Positions 1 through 8,495 of a stretch of DNA of 64,000 nt are shown here, one piece after another. How positions within the stretch are numbered: position 1 is the first letter of the stretch; every line of letters starts with the position of its first letter. This stretch comes from an uncultured Oscillospiraceae bacterium (GTDB lineage: Bacteria > Bacillota > Clostridia > Oscillospirales > Oscillospiraceae): positions 1 through 64,000 of the forward strand of contig CAKUED010000005.1 in NCBI GenBank assembly GCA_934646005.1. The letters run 5' to 3'. Position numbers and translations under genes: made by a program. Below the pieces are notes generated by a model, which searched no databases, had not been told where the DNA came from, and was given only the letters and a program-made list of their open reading frames with translations.

Positions 1-809
1 TTGAAGATGATCGGCAGGCAGCCCTTGCGGCCTTCTTCCCACAGGGTCTTGAACTGATCCATGGCGGAGAAGTTCAGCGCTTCGTAAACAGGGCCGCAGC
101 CCAGGGACGCGTCGCCGATGTTGCAGACGACGATGCCCTTCTTGTCGTTGTTTTTCTGATACAGCGCAGCGCCCGCCGCGATGGGAGCGGAGCCGCCGAC
201 GATGGCGTTGTTGGGGTAGATGCCGAACGGCAGGAAGAAGGCGTGCATCGAGCCGCCCATGCCATGATGGAAGCCGTTCTCACGGGCAAAGATCTCAGCG
301 ACCGTGCCGTACAGCAGGAAGCGGATCGCCAGCTCCTTGACGTCGGACGTGTCGGCGAATTTCTTGACCGCCGCCAGCGTCTTGCCGCCGAGGAAGTTTT
401 CCATAGTCTGCATCAGCTCTTCGTCAGACATCTTGTTGATGCAGCTCAGACCCTTGGACAGGATCTCGGAGTGGCTGCGGTGCGAGCCGAAGGTGATGTC
501 GTCCTTGTTCAGCAGGTACGCCTCGCCGACGCAGGACGCTTCCTGACCATAGCTCAGGTGCGCAGGACCGGGATAGGTGGTCTCGACGCCGTTGTAGTTC
601 GCCTGCGTCTTGATCTGCGTGAGCATATGCTCAAATTCGCGGCAGATCGCCATATCGCGGTAGATGCGGATGAGGTCTTCCTTAGTGTAGTTGCCCTCGT
701 CCAGCTCCTGCTTGATGGTCTTGTTGTACTGGCAGACGGGAATATCTTCAAAGTGGATATAGCCGGGCTGACGGACGGCTACGGGATCAATATACAAAGA
801 TTTCGGCAT
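1..809 (-). CDS. Thiamine-diphosphate-dependent 2-oxo acid dehydrogenase E1 (alpha-type part), truncated by window edge
   Basis: Translation from the ATG at 807-809 (RBS GAAGGAGAG) gives about 269 residues before the edge. It carries E1-alpha hallmarks: an N-terminal stretch with IYRDMAICREFE, then GSHRSHSEIL, HHGMGGSMHAFF and a TPP/Mg motif GDASLGCGPVYEALNF near residue 250. The E1 decarboxylates a 2-oxo acid (or acetoin-like substrate) and passes the acyl group to E2 lipoate. It lies 21 bp after the E2 gene, same strand. An extra segment before HHGMGGSMH makes it longer than ordinary E1-alpha and suggests the form in which alpha and beta parts are fused, but the beta part is outside the window. 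The substrate is unknown; no E3 is visible. Confidence 0.85.
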   Translation of the reverse strand, partial: MPKSLYIDPVAVRQPGYIHFEDIPVCQYNKTIKQELDEGNYTKEDLIRIYRDMAICREFEHMLTQIKTQANYNGVETTYPGPAHLSYGQEASCVGEAYLLNKDDITFGSHRSHSEILSKGLSCINKMSDEELMQTMENFLGGKTLAAVKKFADTSDVKELAIRFLLYGTVAEIFARENGFHHGMGGSMHAFFLPFGIYPNNAIVGGSAPIAAGAALYQKNNDKKGIVVCNIGDASLGCGPVYEALNFSAMDQFKTLWEEGRKGCLPIIF

Positions 810-830
810 AATGAGCTCTCCTTCCTTCTC

Positions 831-2402
831 TTACTTCGCCATGAGGGTCATAAAGTTTTCCAGCGTCTTGCACAGCTCGCTCATGTAGCGGGCGGCAGGC
901 GCGCCGTCGATCACGCGGTGATCCAGCGTCAGCGACAGACCCATGGCGGGGTAAGCTTCAATCACGCCGTCCTTGGCGGACTTGATCTTCGTCTGGATGT
1001 TGCAGACGCCGAGGATGCCGGTCTGAGGCGGGTTGATGACCGGGGTGAACGCCTCGCAGCCGAACGAGCCGATGTTTGTCACGGTAAAGGTCGCGCCCTG
1101 CATCTTGTCGGGGCTGAGCGTGCCCTCGCGCGCTTCGGCGGCGAGCTTCTTCGCTTCCATCGACAGCTCCAGCAGGCTCATCTGATCGGCGTTAAAGATG
1201 GTGGGAACGATCAGGCCGCGCGGCGTGTCGCACGCGAAGCCGAGGTTCACATGGGTGAAATGACGGACAACATTGTCCTCGACCATGTTGGCGTTGAGAT
1301 CCGGGCAGGACGCCACGGTCTTGGCAACGGCGAACATGACCATATCGTTCAGGCTGATCTTGCCCATGGGCGCGTCGAGCGGCTTGAGCATCGCGCGGTA
1401 CGCCTGGATCTGGGTGGCGTCGAAGGAATACTGCTGCGTGAGCTGAGCCATGCCCTGCAGACTCGCCATCATGGACTTGGAGGTCGCCTTGCGGACGGCG
1501 TTGAACTTCACGTCCTCAAACTCTGCCTCGGAAGCGGCAGCGGCGGCGGGAGCAGCGTAGCTCGCGGCAGCGCCGGAGGCGATCAGCGCGTCGATGTCGC
1601 GCTCGATGATACGGCCGTTCGGACCGGTGCCGGTCGCCAGCGCCGGGTTCACATTGTTGGCGACCGCCTTTGCCATCGCGCGCGGCGAGATGGCAGCCAG
1701 CTCCGCCTTCGCGGCGGGTGCGGCAGCAGCGGTCGCGGCAGCGGGAGCAGCGGCTTCTGCTGCGGGTGCGGGCACTTCTGCGCCGGGCTTCAGGTGCTCA
1801 TAAGCGTCACCGGCGTTGCCGATCGCGCAGACGTTCTCCAGGCACGGCACTTCGTCGCCGTCCTCAAAGAACTTCGCCAGCAGCGTGCCGGCAGCGGTGG
1901 ATTCGCACTCGAACTCCGCCTTGTCGGTCTCATAGGTGAACAGCACGTCGCCCACGTTTACCTGATCGCCGACGTTCTTTTTCCACTCGCCGATGATGCA
2001 GGACTCGACGGTGATGCCTTCCTTCGGCATGATGACTGCCTGCGCGCACGGACCGGCGGGCGCGGCAGCGGCTGCCTTGGCAGCGGGAGCTGCGGCAGCC
2101 TCGGGAGCGGCAGCGGGAGCTTCCGCCTGCGGCGCTGCGTTCTTGAGCGCGGTGGTATCCTCACCGGGATTGCCGATCGCGCAGACGTTCACGAGGCACG
2201 GGACCTCGTCGCCTTCCTGATAAAAAATGTCAATGAGCGTACCGGCAGCGGTGGATTCGCACTCGAACTCCGCCTTGTCGGTCTCGTAGGTGAACAGCAC
2301 ATCGCCGACGTCAACATGATCGCCGACCTGCTTTTTCCATTCACCGATGATGCAAGATTCGACCGTAATACCGGCCTTGGGCATCAATACGCCTTCTGCC
2401 AT
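831..2402 (-). CDS. 2-oxo acid dehydrogenase E2 acyltransferase with two lipoyl domains
   Basis: 523 residues. Two lipoyl domains at about 1-78 and 120-197 share the motif ETDKAEFECES, with lipoyl lysines at about 43 and 161, separated by Ala/Pro-rich flexible linkers. A peripheral E1/E3-binding domain lies at about 237-275 (ISPRAMAKAVANN). The catalytic acyltransferase domain fills 295-523 and ends with the active-site DHRVIDG (His about 495). E2 is the core of the complex and transfers the acyl group from lipoate to CoA. RBS AGGAG precedes the ATG. It sits between the dehydrogenase gene and E1 in one operon. The lipoyl domains are almost identical in DNA, which points to recent duplication or gene conversion. 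Acyl specificity cannot be read from the sequence. Confidence 0.92.
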   Translation of the reverse strand: MAEGVLMPKAGITVESCIIGEWKKQVGDHVDVGDVLFTYETDKAEFECESTAAGTLIDIFYQEGDEVPCLVNVCAIGNPGEDTTALKNAAPQAEAPAAAPEAAAAPAAKAAAAAPAGPCAQAVIMPKEGITVESCIIGEWKKNVGDQVNVGDVLFTYETDKAEFECESTAAGTLLAKFFEDGDEVPCLENVCAIGNAGDAYEHLKPGAEVPAPAAEAAAPAAATAAAAPAAKAELAAISPRAMAKAVANNVNPALATGTGPNGRIIERDIDALIASGAAASYAAPAAAAASEAEFEDVKFNAVRKATSKSMMASLQGMAQLTQQYSFDATQIQAYRAMLKPLDAPMGKISLNDMVMFAVAKTVASCPDLNANMVEDNVVRHFTHVNLGFACDTPRGLIVPTIFNADQMSLLELSMEAKKLAAEAREGTLSPDKMQGATFTVTNIGSFGCEAFTPVINPPQTGILGVCNIQTKIKSAKDGVIEAYPAMGLSLTLDHRVIDGAPAARYMSELCKTLENFMTLMAK

Positions 2403-2436
2403 AGTGTTTTCAACTCCTAAGTTTTATTTAGATTTT

Positions 2437-3690
2437 TTATTTATGCGCAAGCAGATACTTTTCGGCTTCGCCGCTCCACAGACCGTTGTGGCGCTTGGTG
2501 ATCTCGTCGAGCTTGGCAAACAGCGGATCGGTCTCGCCGAGCTTTGCAAAGTCGTTGATCGCAACGAGCGGCATGTCGATCTGCGTGTAAATGAGCTTTT
2601 TGCCGCCGCGGATGTTCGGCAGGTTCAGCACCGTGTCAACGACCGCGTTCAGACCGCCGATGTGGGTGATCATGGCAGCGGGGTTGATCTTGCCGGAGGT
2701 CATCATGGCGATGGCTTCCTTCATGTCGTTGGTGTTGCCGCCGGACGTGCCGACCAGGTGCGTGTAGAGGTAATGGACGTTGTAGAAATTGAACTCCGCC
2801 TTGAACTGGTTGTTTGTCGGGCCTGCGAAGAAGTTCAGGCAGCCGTCAAAGCCGAGGATGTCGCCGGCCTGCTCCACAACGGGCTTTACGGGCGCGAAGC
2901 AGATGACGTCGTTATACCCCGTGCCGCCGGTCAGCTCACGCAGATACTCCGTGCCGCAGCCGGGCTTTGCGGTGTTGACGTAGTGCAGCTCAATGCCGAG
3001 GCTCTTCGCGTGCTCCACGGTGTAGATGCTCTCGGCGCGGGCGAGGCGCTCGTCGTCAATATCGGTGACGACCAGCAGGCTCGGACGGCGGTCGCAGTGC
3101 AGCGCGTAGTCGATCGCGCCCAGACCCATCGGACCGACGGACGCCAGCAGCGCCATCTTGCCGCCTTCCACAATGCCCATGTCGTGCTCATAAGAGCCCG
3201 CCTTGGTGTGGTACATGGCGTGGAACGTACCGATGATGCAGCTCATCGGCTCGGACAGAGAGCCGTAGAAATACGTGTCGGAGTCGTAGGTCAGCAGGTT
3301 GTCGGTCAGCAGCGTTTCGATGGGGATATTGGCATACTGGCTGTCGCCGCCGCAGTACGGATAGGAATAGCCGGGCGCCATCTGCGAGCCCTTGTAGAAA
3401 TGCGCAGGCTGAATGGCGAAGCCCTGACCGGGCTTGTACTTATTCTTCCAGTTTTCGCCGACCTCGGTGATCACGCCGCAGAACTCGTGCCCGACGATGG
3501 TCGGATGCTCCGCCACGTCATTGGGAACGCGCTTGTGCTCCGCGCCCTCCACAGCAGCCTTGTAGGTGCTCATGCAGATAGAGTCGGAAATGATCTTGAC
3601 CTGAACATCGTCAGGACCTACCGGCGGCAGGTCGATCTCTTCCAGACGCAGATCCATTTTGCCATGGATTCGTACAGCTTTCGTCTTCAT
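2437..3690 (-). CDS. Zinc-binding medium-chain dehydrogenase (sorbose-1-phosphate reductase/polyol dehydrogenase-like)
   Basis: 417 residues from the ATG at 3688-3690, chosen because AAAGGA sits about 10 bp upstream; an in-frame ATG 54 bp further out has no such site. It looks like the MDR/SorE branch of zinc alcohol dehydrogenases: catalytic-zinc candidates Cys39 (CMSTYK) and His68-Glu69 (GHEFCG), then a nucleotide-binding half with GKMALLASVGPMGLGAIDYA and VVTDIDD. Such enzymes oxidise or reduce polyols and sugar phosphates with NAD(P). It is the first gene of the operon with E2 and E1, so it may form the ketone that the E1/E2 complex cleaves (inference). The exact substrate is not recognisable. 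Confidence 0.85.
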   Translation of the reverse strand: MKTKAVRIHGKMDLRLEEIDLPPVGPDDVQVKIISDSICMSTYKAAVEGAEHKRVPNDVAEHPTIVGHEFCGVITEVGENWKNKYKPGQGFAIQPAHFYKGSQMAPGYSYPYCGGDSQYANIPIETLLTDNLLTYDSDTYFYGSLSEPMSCIIGTFHAMYHTKAGSYEHDMGIVEGGKMALLASVGPMGLGAIDYALHCDRRPSLLVVTDIDDERLARAESIYTVEHAKSLGIELHYVNTAKPGCGTEYLRELTGGTGYNDVICFAPVKPVVEQAGDILGFDGCLNFFAGPTNNQFKAEFNFYNVHYLYTHLVGTSGGNTNDMKEAIAMMTSGKINPAAMITHIGGLNAVVDTVLNLPNIRGGKKLIYTQIDMPLVAINDFAKLGETDPLFAKLDEITKRHNGLWSGEAEKYLLAHK

Positions 3691-3725
3691 GTGCGATTTC
3701 TTCCTTTCTGAAATATCCGCAGCGC

Positions 3726-3780
3726 GGATGAATTGACTGGTCAAAACATGGGTTTATGTTGAATTGTATTGGATTCATCC
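3726..3780. promoter_or_regulatory. Operator-like inverted repeats in the dehydrogenase operon leader
   Basis: Between the promoter and the first gene are an exact 12-bp dyad TTGACTGGTCAA (3733-3744) and an 8-bp inverted repeat GGATGAAT (3726-3733) with ATTCATCC (3773-3780). They lie just downstream of the -10 box, a usual place for a repressor site. No regulator gene is adjacent in the window, so the binding protein is unknown. Confidence 0.45.
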
Positions 3781-3782
3781 GT

Positions 3783-3811
3783 ATTGTACCGCATTCGGGG
3801 TATGATGTCAA
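3783..3811 (-). promoter_or_regulatory. Sigma-A promoter of the dehydrogenase-E2-E1 operon
   Basis: On the minus strand TTGACA (3806-3811) and TACAAT (3783-3788) are separated by exactly 17 bp. It points at the Zn-dehydrogenase gene that starts at 3690. No terminator is visible between the three genes that follow. Confidence 0.8.
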
Positions 3812-4003
3812 CGCATTTTCCCGTTTTAATTTGGATTTCCAACGCGTTTCCTGTGGTTTTGTCTGCGCCGGAATCGCCGCCGCAGCAGCGTTTGCAAGGC
3901 TTTTTCGCGCCCTGGCGCTCCCCTGCCGCCGCCAAAAACAACACAATCCCACATTTTTGATCGTAAAAGCAGATCGGGATTGTGCAATTTGCCCGTGCGC
4001 AGC

Positions 4004-4042
4004 AAAAAAGCGCGCCGCGCGGAGAAAATTTCCCCGCGCGGC
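4004..4042 (-). terminator. Rho-independent terminator after the ECF S-component gene
   Basis: On the minus strand GCCGCGCGG pairs with CCGCGCGGC (arms 4034-4042 and 4014-4022) and is followed by a T run (4004-4009). It separates this gene from the operon promoter at 3783-3811. Confidence 0.8.
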
Positions 4043-4050
4043 GTAAAAAT

Positions 4051-4653
4051 TCAGTGTTTCTGTACCGCTTTGATGATGCGCGCAATGGCGGCGCTGAGCA
4101 CGGCGTTGATGCCGAGCTCCACAAGGAAGTTGACGCCGATGACCGTCACAAACAGCACCGTCACGACGCTCCCCGTCCAGCCGTAGACCGCCGCCATCTG
4201 CATGAGCGGCGTGCGCAGCGCCGTGAGCATCACCAGCGCAAATACGCCCGTGTTCACGATCGGGCAGATGATCGCCGCCAGGATGCACGCAAGCGTCTGC
4301 TTTTTGGAAAACGCGCGGTACACGAACCCCGCAACTGCGCCGCACGCCGCACCCTTCAAAAGGCAGGTCAGCGCCGTCCAGAAGGGGCTGAAGGACCAGA
4401 GCGTCGCCGTAAACGTATCTGTTCCGCTGATGCCGCCGGACAGCGCCATCACGCCAAAGACCGCGCCCAGAAATGCGCCCGCCCACGGTCCAAACAGGAT
4501 CGCGCCGATGACGATCGGCACGAGCACCAGCGAAAACGGGATCGGTCCGATCCGAAAGCTGCTGCCCACGAGCTGCAAAACAACGACGATCGCCGTCAGC
4601 AGCGCCAGGGATGTGAGAGTTACGACTTTTTTGTGGTTTTCATTGCGATTCAT
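4051..4653 (-). CDS. ECF-type transporter S (substrate-binding) component, substrate unknown
   Basis: 200 residues from the ATG at 4651-4653, chosen for its GGAGGAG site; a longer in-frame reading upstream would run through the palindrome at 4710-4871 and is rejected. About six hydrophobic segments start at residue 12 (TLTSLALLTAIVVVLQLVG), with the small-residue pattern of ECF S components (IPFSLVLVPIVIGAILFGPW). S components bind a vitamin or other micronutrient and dock on the shared EcfAAT module, which is not in this window. It is a monocistronic unit between the palindrome and a terminator. The substrate cannot be read; the leader does not match a riboswitch I recognise. Confidence 0.75.
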   Translation of the reverse strand: MNRNENHKKVVTLTSLALLTAIVVVLQLVGSSFRIGPIPFSLVLVPIVIGAILFGPWAGAFLGAVFGVMALSGGISGTDTFTATLWSFSPFWTALTCLLKGAACGAVAGFVYRAFSKKQTLACILAAIICPIVNTGVFALVMLTALRTPLMQMAAVYGWTGSVVTVLFVTVIGVNFLVELGINAVLSAAIARIIKAVQKH

Positions 4654-4709
4654 AAAATCTCCTCCGCTCTCGCTCCGGCACTTATGTCCAGATGCAATGC
4701 ATTTTTTGG

Positions 4710-4871
4710 GGGGAGCATCGCGCAAGCCGCCTGCGACCTTCGCCGGATCTTCTGGCGCAATGCCGCGGCTTTGAAAACTTGAAATACACAAAGTATTCCT
4801 GCGTTTTCAAAGACTTGCCTTGCGCCAAAATCTCTCGCCGAATGTTCTTGTCGGCTTGCGCGATCCTCCCC
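4710..4871. repeat. 162-bp imperfect palindrome upstream of the ECF S-component gene
   Basis: The ends are inverted copies of one another: 4710-4729 and 4852-4871 are complementary over 20 bp with one mismatch. Further in, the blocks GGCGCAA and CTTTGAAAAC and the central GAAATAC/GTATTC also pair, with diverged stretches between. The plus-strand right end is followed by CTTTTT. It could be a small palindromic (MITE-like) insertion or a structured leader of the S-component mRNA. No ORF in it is convincing. Confidence 0.75.
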
Positions 4872-4905
4872 TTTTTATCAAAACCGTTTTCGGTATTGAC
4901 CTGAA

Positions 4906-7569
4906 TTACGGTATCTCTTCCTCAACCGCCTGGTTGAAGTCCTCCGGCACGCCGCCCTTCATGCTCTCCCACTGCTCGCGGGTGACCAGGATCTGGCGCG
5001 GCTTCGAGCCTTCAAATGGACCGACGATCCCCTTTTCCTCCAGCTCGTCCATAATGCGTGCGGCGCGCGCATAGCCGAGCTTCAGCCGCCGCTGGAGCAT
5101 GGACACGGACGCCTGCCCCGTCTCCAGCAGTACCTCCACCGCCGCCGGGGTCAGCTCGTCGCCGTCCTGCTCGTCCGCCTCCTGTGTGCCGGACGGCGCA
5201 GCGGAGCTCTTTCCGCCCTGCTCGGCGCGGCGCTCGATCTCCTGCTCAATCTCGCGGGAGTATTCGGGCGCGCTGTCCTGCTTGACAAAATCGACCACGC
5301 GCTGCACCTCATCCTCGGTGATAAAGCAGCCCTGCACACGGCGCGGCTTGCCCTGCCCGAGCGGGGCGTAGAGCATATCGCCCTTGCCGACGAGCTTTTC
5401 CGCACCGGCGGTGTCGAGGATAATGCGCGACTCCATCGCCGACGCCACCGCAAACGCGATACGCGACGGGATGTTTGCCTTCATAAGACCCGTAATAACG
5501 TCTGCCGACGGACGCTGCGTTGCAATGACCAGATGCACGCCTGCGGCACGACCCATCTGCGCCACGCGGCAGATGGATTCCTCCACTTCCTTCGCGGCGA
5601 CGAGCATCAGGTCCGCCAGCTCGTCGATGACCACAACGATGCGCGGCATCGGCTCATACTCGCCTGTGCTGCGGGCGACCTTGTTGAACGACTCCAGATC
5701 ACGCACGCCCGCGTCCGCCAGCGTGCGGTAGCGGCGCATCATTTCGGTCACAGACCATTGCAGCGCGCCCGCCGCCTTCTTCGGGTCGGTCACGACCGGG
5801 ATGAGCAGGTGCGGGATTTTATCGTACACCCGCAGCTCGACCATTTTAGGATCGACCATGATGAGCTTGACCTCATCCGGGCGCGATTTATAGAGCAGCG
5901 ACACGATGAGGCTGTTCATGCACACCGATTTGCCAGAGCCGGTCGTACCGGCGATGAGCATATGCGGCAGCTTTGCAATATCGCCGATGATCTGGTTGCC
6001 GCCGATGTCCTTGCCGACCGCGAACGAGATGCACGACTTGCTGCGCTTAAACTCCGGCGAGTCGATAACGTCGCGCGCAAACACGGTAGACACGGCGCGG
6101 TTCGGCACTTCGATGCCGACCACGGATATTTTATCGGGAATGGCGGCGATGCGCACGCCCGACGCGCCGAGCGCGAGGGCAATGTCGTCCGCCAGATTCG
6201 TGACCTTGGACAGCTTCGTCCCGCGGCTCAGCTCCAGCTCATAGCGCGTGATGGACGGGCCGCGCGTGACGTTGATGATGTTCGCCTCAATGCCGAAGCT
6301 CACCAGCGTATCGCTCAGGCGCGCGGAATTTTGGCGCATTTCCTCCGTGCCGTCCACGGCTTTTCCAGAGCCGCACGCGAGCAGGTCGATCGGCGGGTAA
6401 CGGTAGGCGGGCTTTTCCTCCTGTGCACTCACCTGCTGGTCGATCCTTGCCGCCTCCTGCAAAACGTCGCTCTTTTTGATCTTTTCCTCGGTAAATTCCA
6501 GCGCGGCGGGCGCAGGCTCGACCGGCGCAGGTGCTGGCTTCTCCACAATGGGAGCAGCGGGCGCGGCGGGCGCTTCTACGGGCGCGTGATCGAGCACGAG
6601 CGGCGGCATCTGCTGCGCACCGGTCCTGCCGCGCAGTGCCGGGTCAAATTCGTCCAAAAGCGCGTCAAAGCGCTGCTTGTGCTCCGATTCGGTCTCCGCC
6701 GACTCCTGCGGTTGCGGCTGCGGGCGGCGCTGCTGCGTCAGAAATTCGTCCGGCGAGACGGGTCGTTCGCCCTTTTTGCGCCGGGGCGCGGGCTGCGGCG
6801 CGGGAATGTCCTCTGCCGCTCTCCCCTGTCCATTTGCCAGCGGAGGGTCATCGACCGGCAGGTCAAATTCCGACCGCGCCGCGCGGCGCTCCGTGCGCTC
6901 GATCTGCTTCTGCGCCACATGGTTGACGATCGTCTGCGCGGGATCGGGATGCTCGTGCTTCGGCTCGTCATATTCCGGGCGCGGACGGTCACGGATGGCG
7001 GTGATAATGCCGGAGATCGTCATATTGAGCGTAGTGATGAGCTCCAGCAGCAGCGCCGCGAGCAGAACGATCGCCGCGCCGATGCCCCCGATGAGCACCA
7101 TCAGCCCCTCGGCAAGCAGCCCGCCGAGCACGCCGCCGGACACGTCGTCAATGCCCGCCTGCCACAGCGACAGGATGAGCCCGTCCGAACCGGCGGTCAC
7201 GCCGCCCGTAAAAACGTGCACCAGTGCGCCGATGGTCACGCTCAGCAGCATCGCGCACGTCACGCGCAGCACCACCGGGCGGCCGTCATGCAGCAGCAGG
7301 ATGATAAAGCCCATCAAAAGCGAAAACGGCAGTATGTACAGCCCCGCGCCGATCAGCCCCCGAAACAGGACCGACAGCACGTTCAGCCCCGGTGCGTCGA
7401 TGCCGAAGCACGCCAGCGCCGCGCAAAGCCCCAACAGCAGGCACACGACCGCGCCGACCTCACGCCGGATGGGGCGCTTTGCCTTTGCCGTGCGCTTTCC
7501 GCCGCGCTGCGGCTGCTTTGCGGTATTGCGCGCGGCAGCCGATTTTTTCGTCTGTTTTCTGGAAGCCAT
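4906..7569 (-). CDS. ftsK: DNA translocase FtsK/SpoIIIE
   Basis: 887 residues. A basic N-terminus precedes four membrane helices (about 35-190), then a charged Pro/Ala/Glu-rich linker (about 200-400). The motor follows, with Walker A GTTGSGKS near residue 543 and Walker B IVVVIDELADLM. A C-terminal winged-helix gamma domain (about 815-880, TPAAVEVLLETGQASVSMLQRRL) reads KOPS-like sequences. It pumps chromosome DNA through the closing septum or, in spore formers, into the forespore. Its start lies 11 bp after uppP, so the two are probably co-transcribed. Only this one paralogue is in view, so FtsK and SpoIIIE roles cannot be separated. Confidence 0.95.
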   Translation of the reverse strand: MASRKQTKKSAAARNTAKQPQRGGKRTAKAKRPIRREVGAVVCLLLGLCAALACFGIDAPGLNVLSVLFRGLIGAGLYILPFSLLMGFIILLLHDGRPVVLRVTCAMLLSVTIGALVHVFTGGVTAGSDGLILSLWQAGIDDVSGGVLGGLLAEGLMVLIGGIGAAIVLLAALLLELITTLNMTISGIITAIRDRPRPEYDEPKHEHPDPAQTIVNHVAQKQIERTERRAARSEFDLPVDDPPLANGQGRAAEDIPAPQPAPRRKKGERPVSPDEFLTQQRRPQPQPQESAETESEHKQRFDALLDEFDPALRGRTGAQQMPPLVLDHAPVEAPAAPAAPIVEKPAPAPVEPAPAALEFTEEKIKKSDVLQEAARIDQQVSAQEEKPAYRYPPIDLLACGSGKAVDGTEEMRQNSARLSDTLVSFGIEANIINVTRGPSITRYELELSRGTKLSKVTNLADDIALALGASGVRIAAIPDKISVVGIEVPNRAVSTVFARDVIDSPEFKRSKSCISFAVGKDIGGNQIIGDIAKLPHMLIAGTTGSGKSVCMNSLIVSLLYKSRPDEVKLIMVDPKMVELRVYDKIPHLLIPVVTDPKKAAGALQWSVTEMMRRYRTLADAGVRDLESFNKVARSTGEYEPMPRIVVVIDELADLMLVAAKEVEESICRVAQMGRAAGVHLVIATQRPSADVITGLMKANIPSRIAFAVASAMESRIILDTAGAEKLVGKGDMLYAPLGQGKPRRVQGCFITEDEVQRVVDFVKQDSAPEYSREIEQEIERRAEQGGKSSAAPSGTQEADEQDGDELTPAAVEVLLETGQASVSMLQRRLKLGYARAARIMDELEEKGIVGPFEGSKPRQILVTREQWESMKGGVPEDFNQAVEEEIP

Positions 7570-7580
7570 TATATTTCACC

Positions 7581-8411
7581 TCATGCAACGAGCGACAGGA
7601 TCAGCGTCACCAGACCCGCGCCCCAGCAGTAATATGCAAATCCGCCGAACCGGCTGCGCTGCATCAGCATCCGCAGCAGATAAATAGCGAGATACCCCGA
7701 CACGAACGCCGCCGCAACACCCACCAGATACATCGGCAGATACGACCAGTCGATCCCCGCCGTGACAGCGTCAACGAACGACAGAATATTTGCCCCCAGC
7801 ACCGCCGGGATGGACAGCAAAAACGAAAAGCGGACCGCGAAGCTGCGGTCAAAGCCGCACAGCAGCCCCGCCGTGATCGTCGTCCCGGAGCGCGACAGCC
7901 CCGGCACAACGGCGATCGCCTGCGCCACACCCACGATGAGCGCATCCAGACCTGTGGCGCTTTTGAGATCCTTATTGCCATGCCCCGCGCGGTCTGCCCA
8001 GAACAGCAGCCCGCCGGTCACGAGCAGCGCAAAGCCGATAAAAAACGTGTTGTTATACAGCGGCTCGACATATTTTTTCAGAAACACCATCACGCCGAGT
8101 GGGAGCGTTGCGATGATGAGAAACGCCAGCATCCGCTTTTGCAGCCCGTCATGCTTTTTGCCGCGCGGGCGGTGCTTGAGGTGCAGCGTATAGAGCACCT
8201 CGCAGAAAACGTCGCGCACATCCTGCCAGAACGCCAGGATCACCGCCGCGAGCGTGCCCAGATGCAGCAGCACGTCAAAGAAAAGCTGATCCTCCGGGAT
8301 GCCAATGCGCAGAAAGCTCTGCAAGATCGCCAGATGTCCCGAGCTGGAGATCGGGAAAAATTCCGCCAGCCCCTGCACCAGTCCCAATAGTGCTGCGCTC
8401 CAAAATGTCAT
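7581..8411 (-). CDS. uppP: Undecaprenyl-diphosphatase (BacA/UppP family)
   Basis: 276 residues from the ATG at 8409-8411, which has GGAGGGAG just upstream; 17 codons further out lack such a site. The family motifs are clear: GLVQGLAEFFPISSSGHL near the N-terminus and PGLSRSGTTI about two thirds in, both forming the phosphatase centre, with seven or more membrane segments. It dephosphorylates undecaprenyl pyrophosphate to recycle the lipid carrier for peptidoglycan and gives bacitracin tolerance. It precedes ftsK by 11 bp. A short GC-rich hairpin (8436-8452) sits in its leader and has no known role. Confidence 0.95.
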   Translation of the reverse strand: MTFWSAALLGLVQGLAEFFPISSSGHLAILQSFLRIGIPEDQLFFDVLLHLGTLAAVILAFWQDVRDVFCEVLYTLHLKHRPRGKKHDGLQKRMLAFLIIATLPLGVMVFLKKYVEPLYNNTFFIGFALLVTGGLLFWADRAGHGNKDLKSATGLDALIVGVAQAIAVVPGLSRSGTTITAGLLCGFDRSFAVRFSFLLSIPAVLGANILSFVDAVTAGIDWSYLPMYLVGVAAAFVSGYLAIYLLRMLMQRSRFGGFAYYCWGAGLVTLILSLVA

Positions 8412-8495
8412 ATGCGCTCCCTCCGATCCGGCAGTTGCCGCGCTGAGCGCGGCATACAGCACTATATTAGCACAGATCGAAGAATATTTCCAGAT

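Noticed and set aside
243..2420. Long plus-strand open frame of 725 codons
   Set aside because: It is antisense to the E1 and E2 genes, whose domains, RBS and codon pattern are clear. Such long antisense frames are common in this high-GC sequence.
4654..4791. N-terminal extension of the ECF S component
   Set aside because: It would be coded by the palindrome and has no RBS, whereas the ATG at 4651-4653 has GGAGGAG.
4654..4905. Folate or other vitamin riboswitch before the ECF S component
   Set aside because: I could not match a known aptamer core; only the palindrome is evident.
5533..7632. Plus-strand open frame of 699 codons opposite ftsK
   Set aside because: It is composition-driven, rich in Arg/His/Gln, has no motif and no RBS, and mirrors ftsK codon positions.
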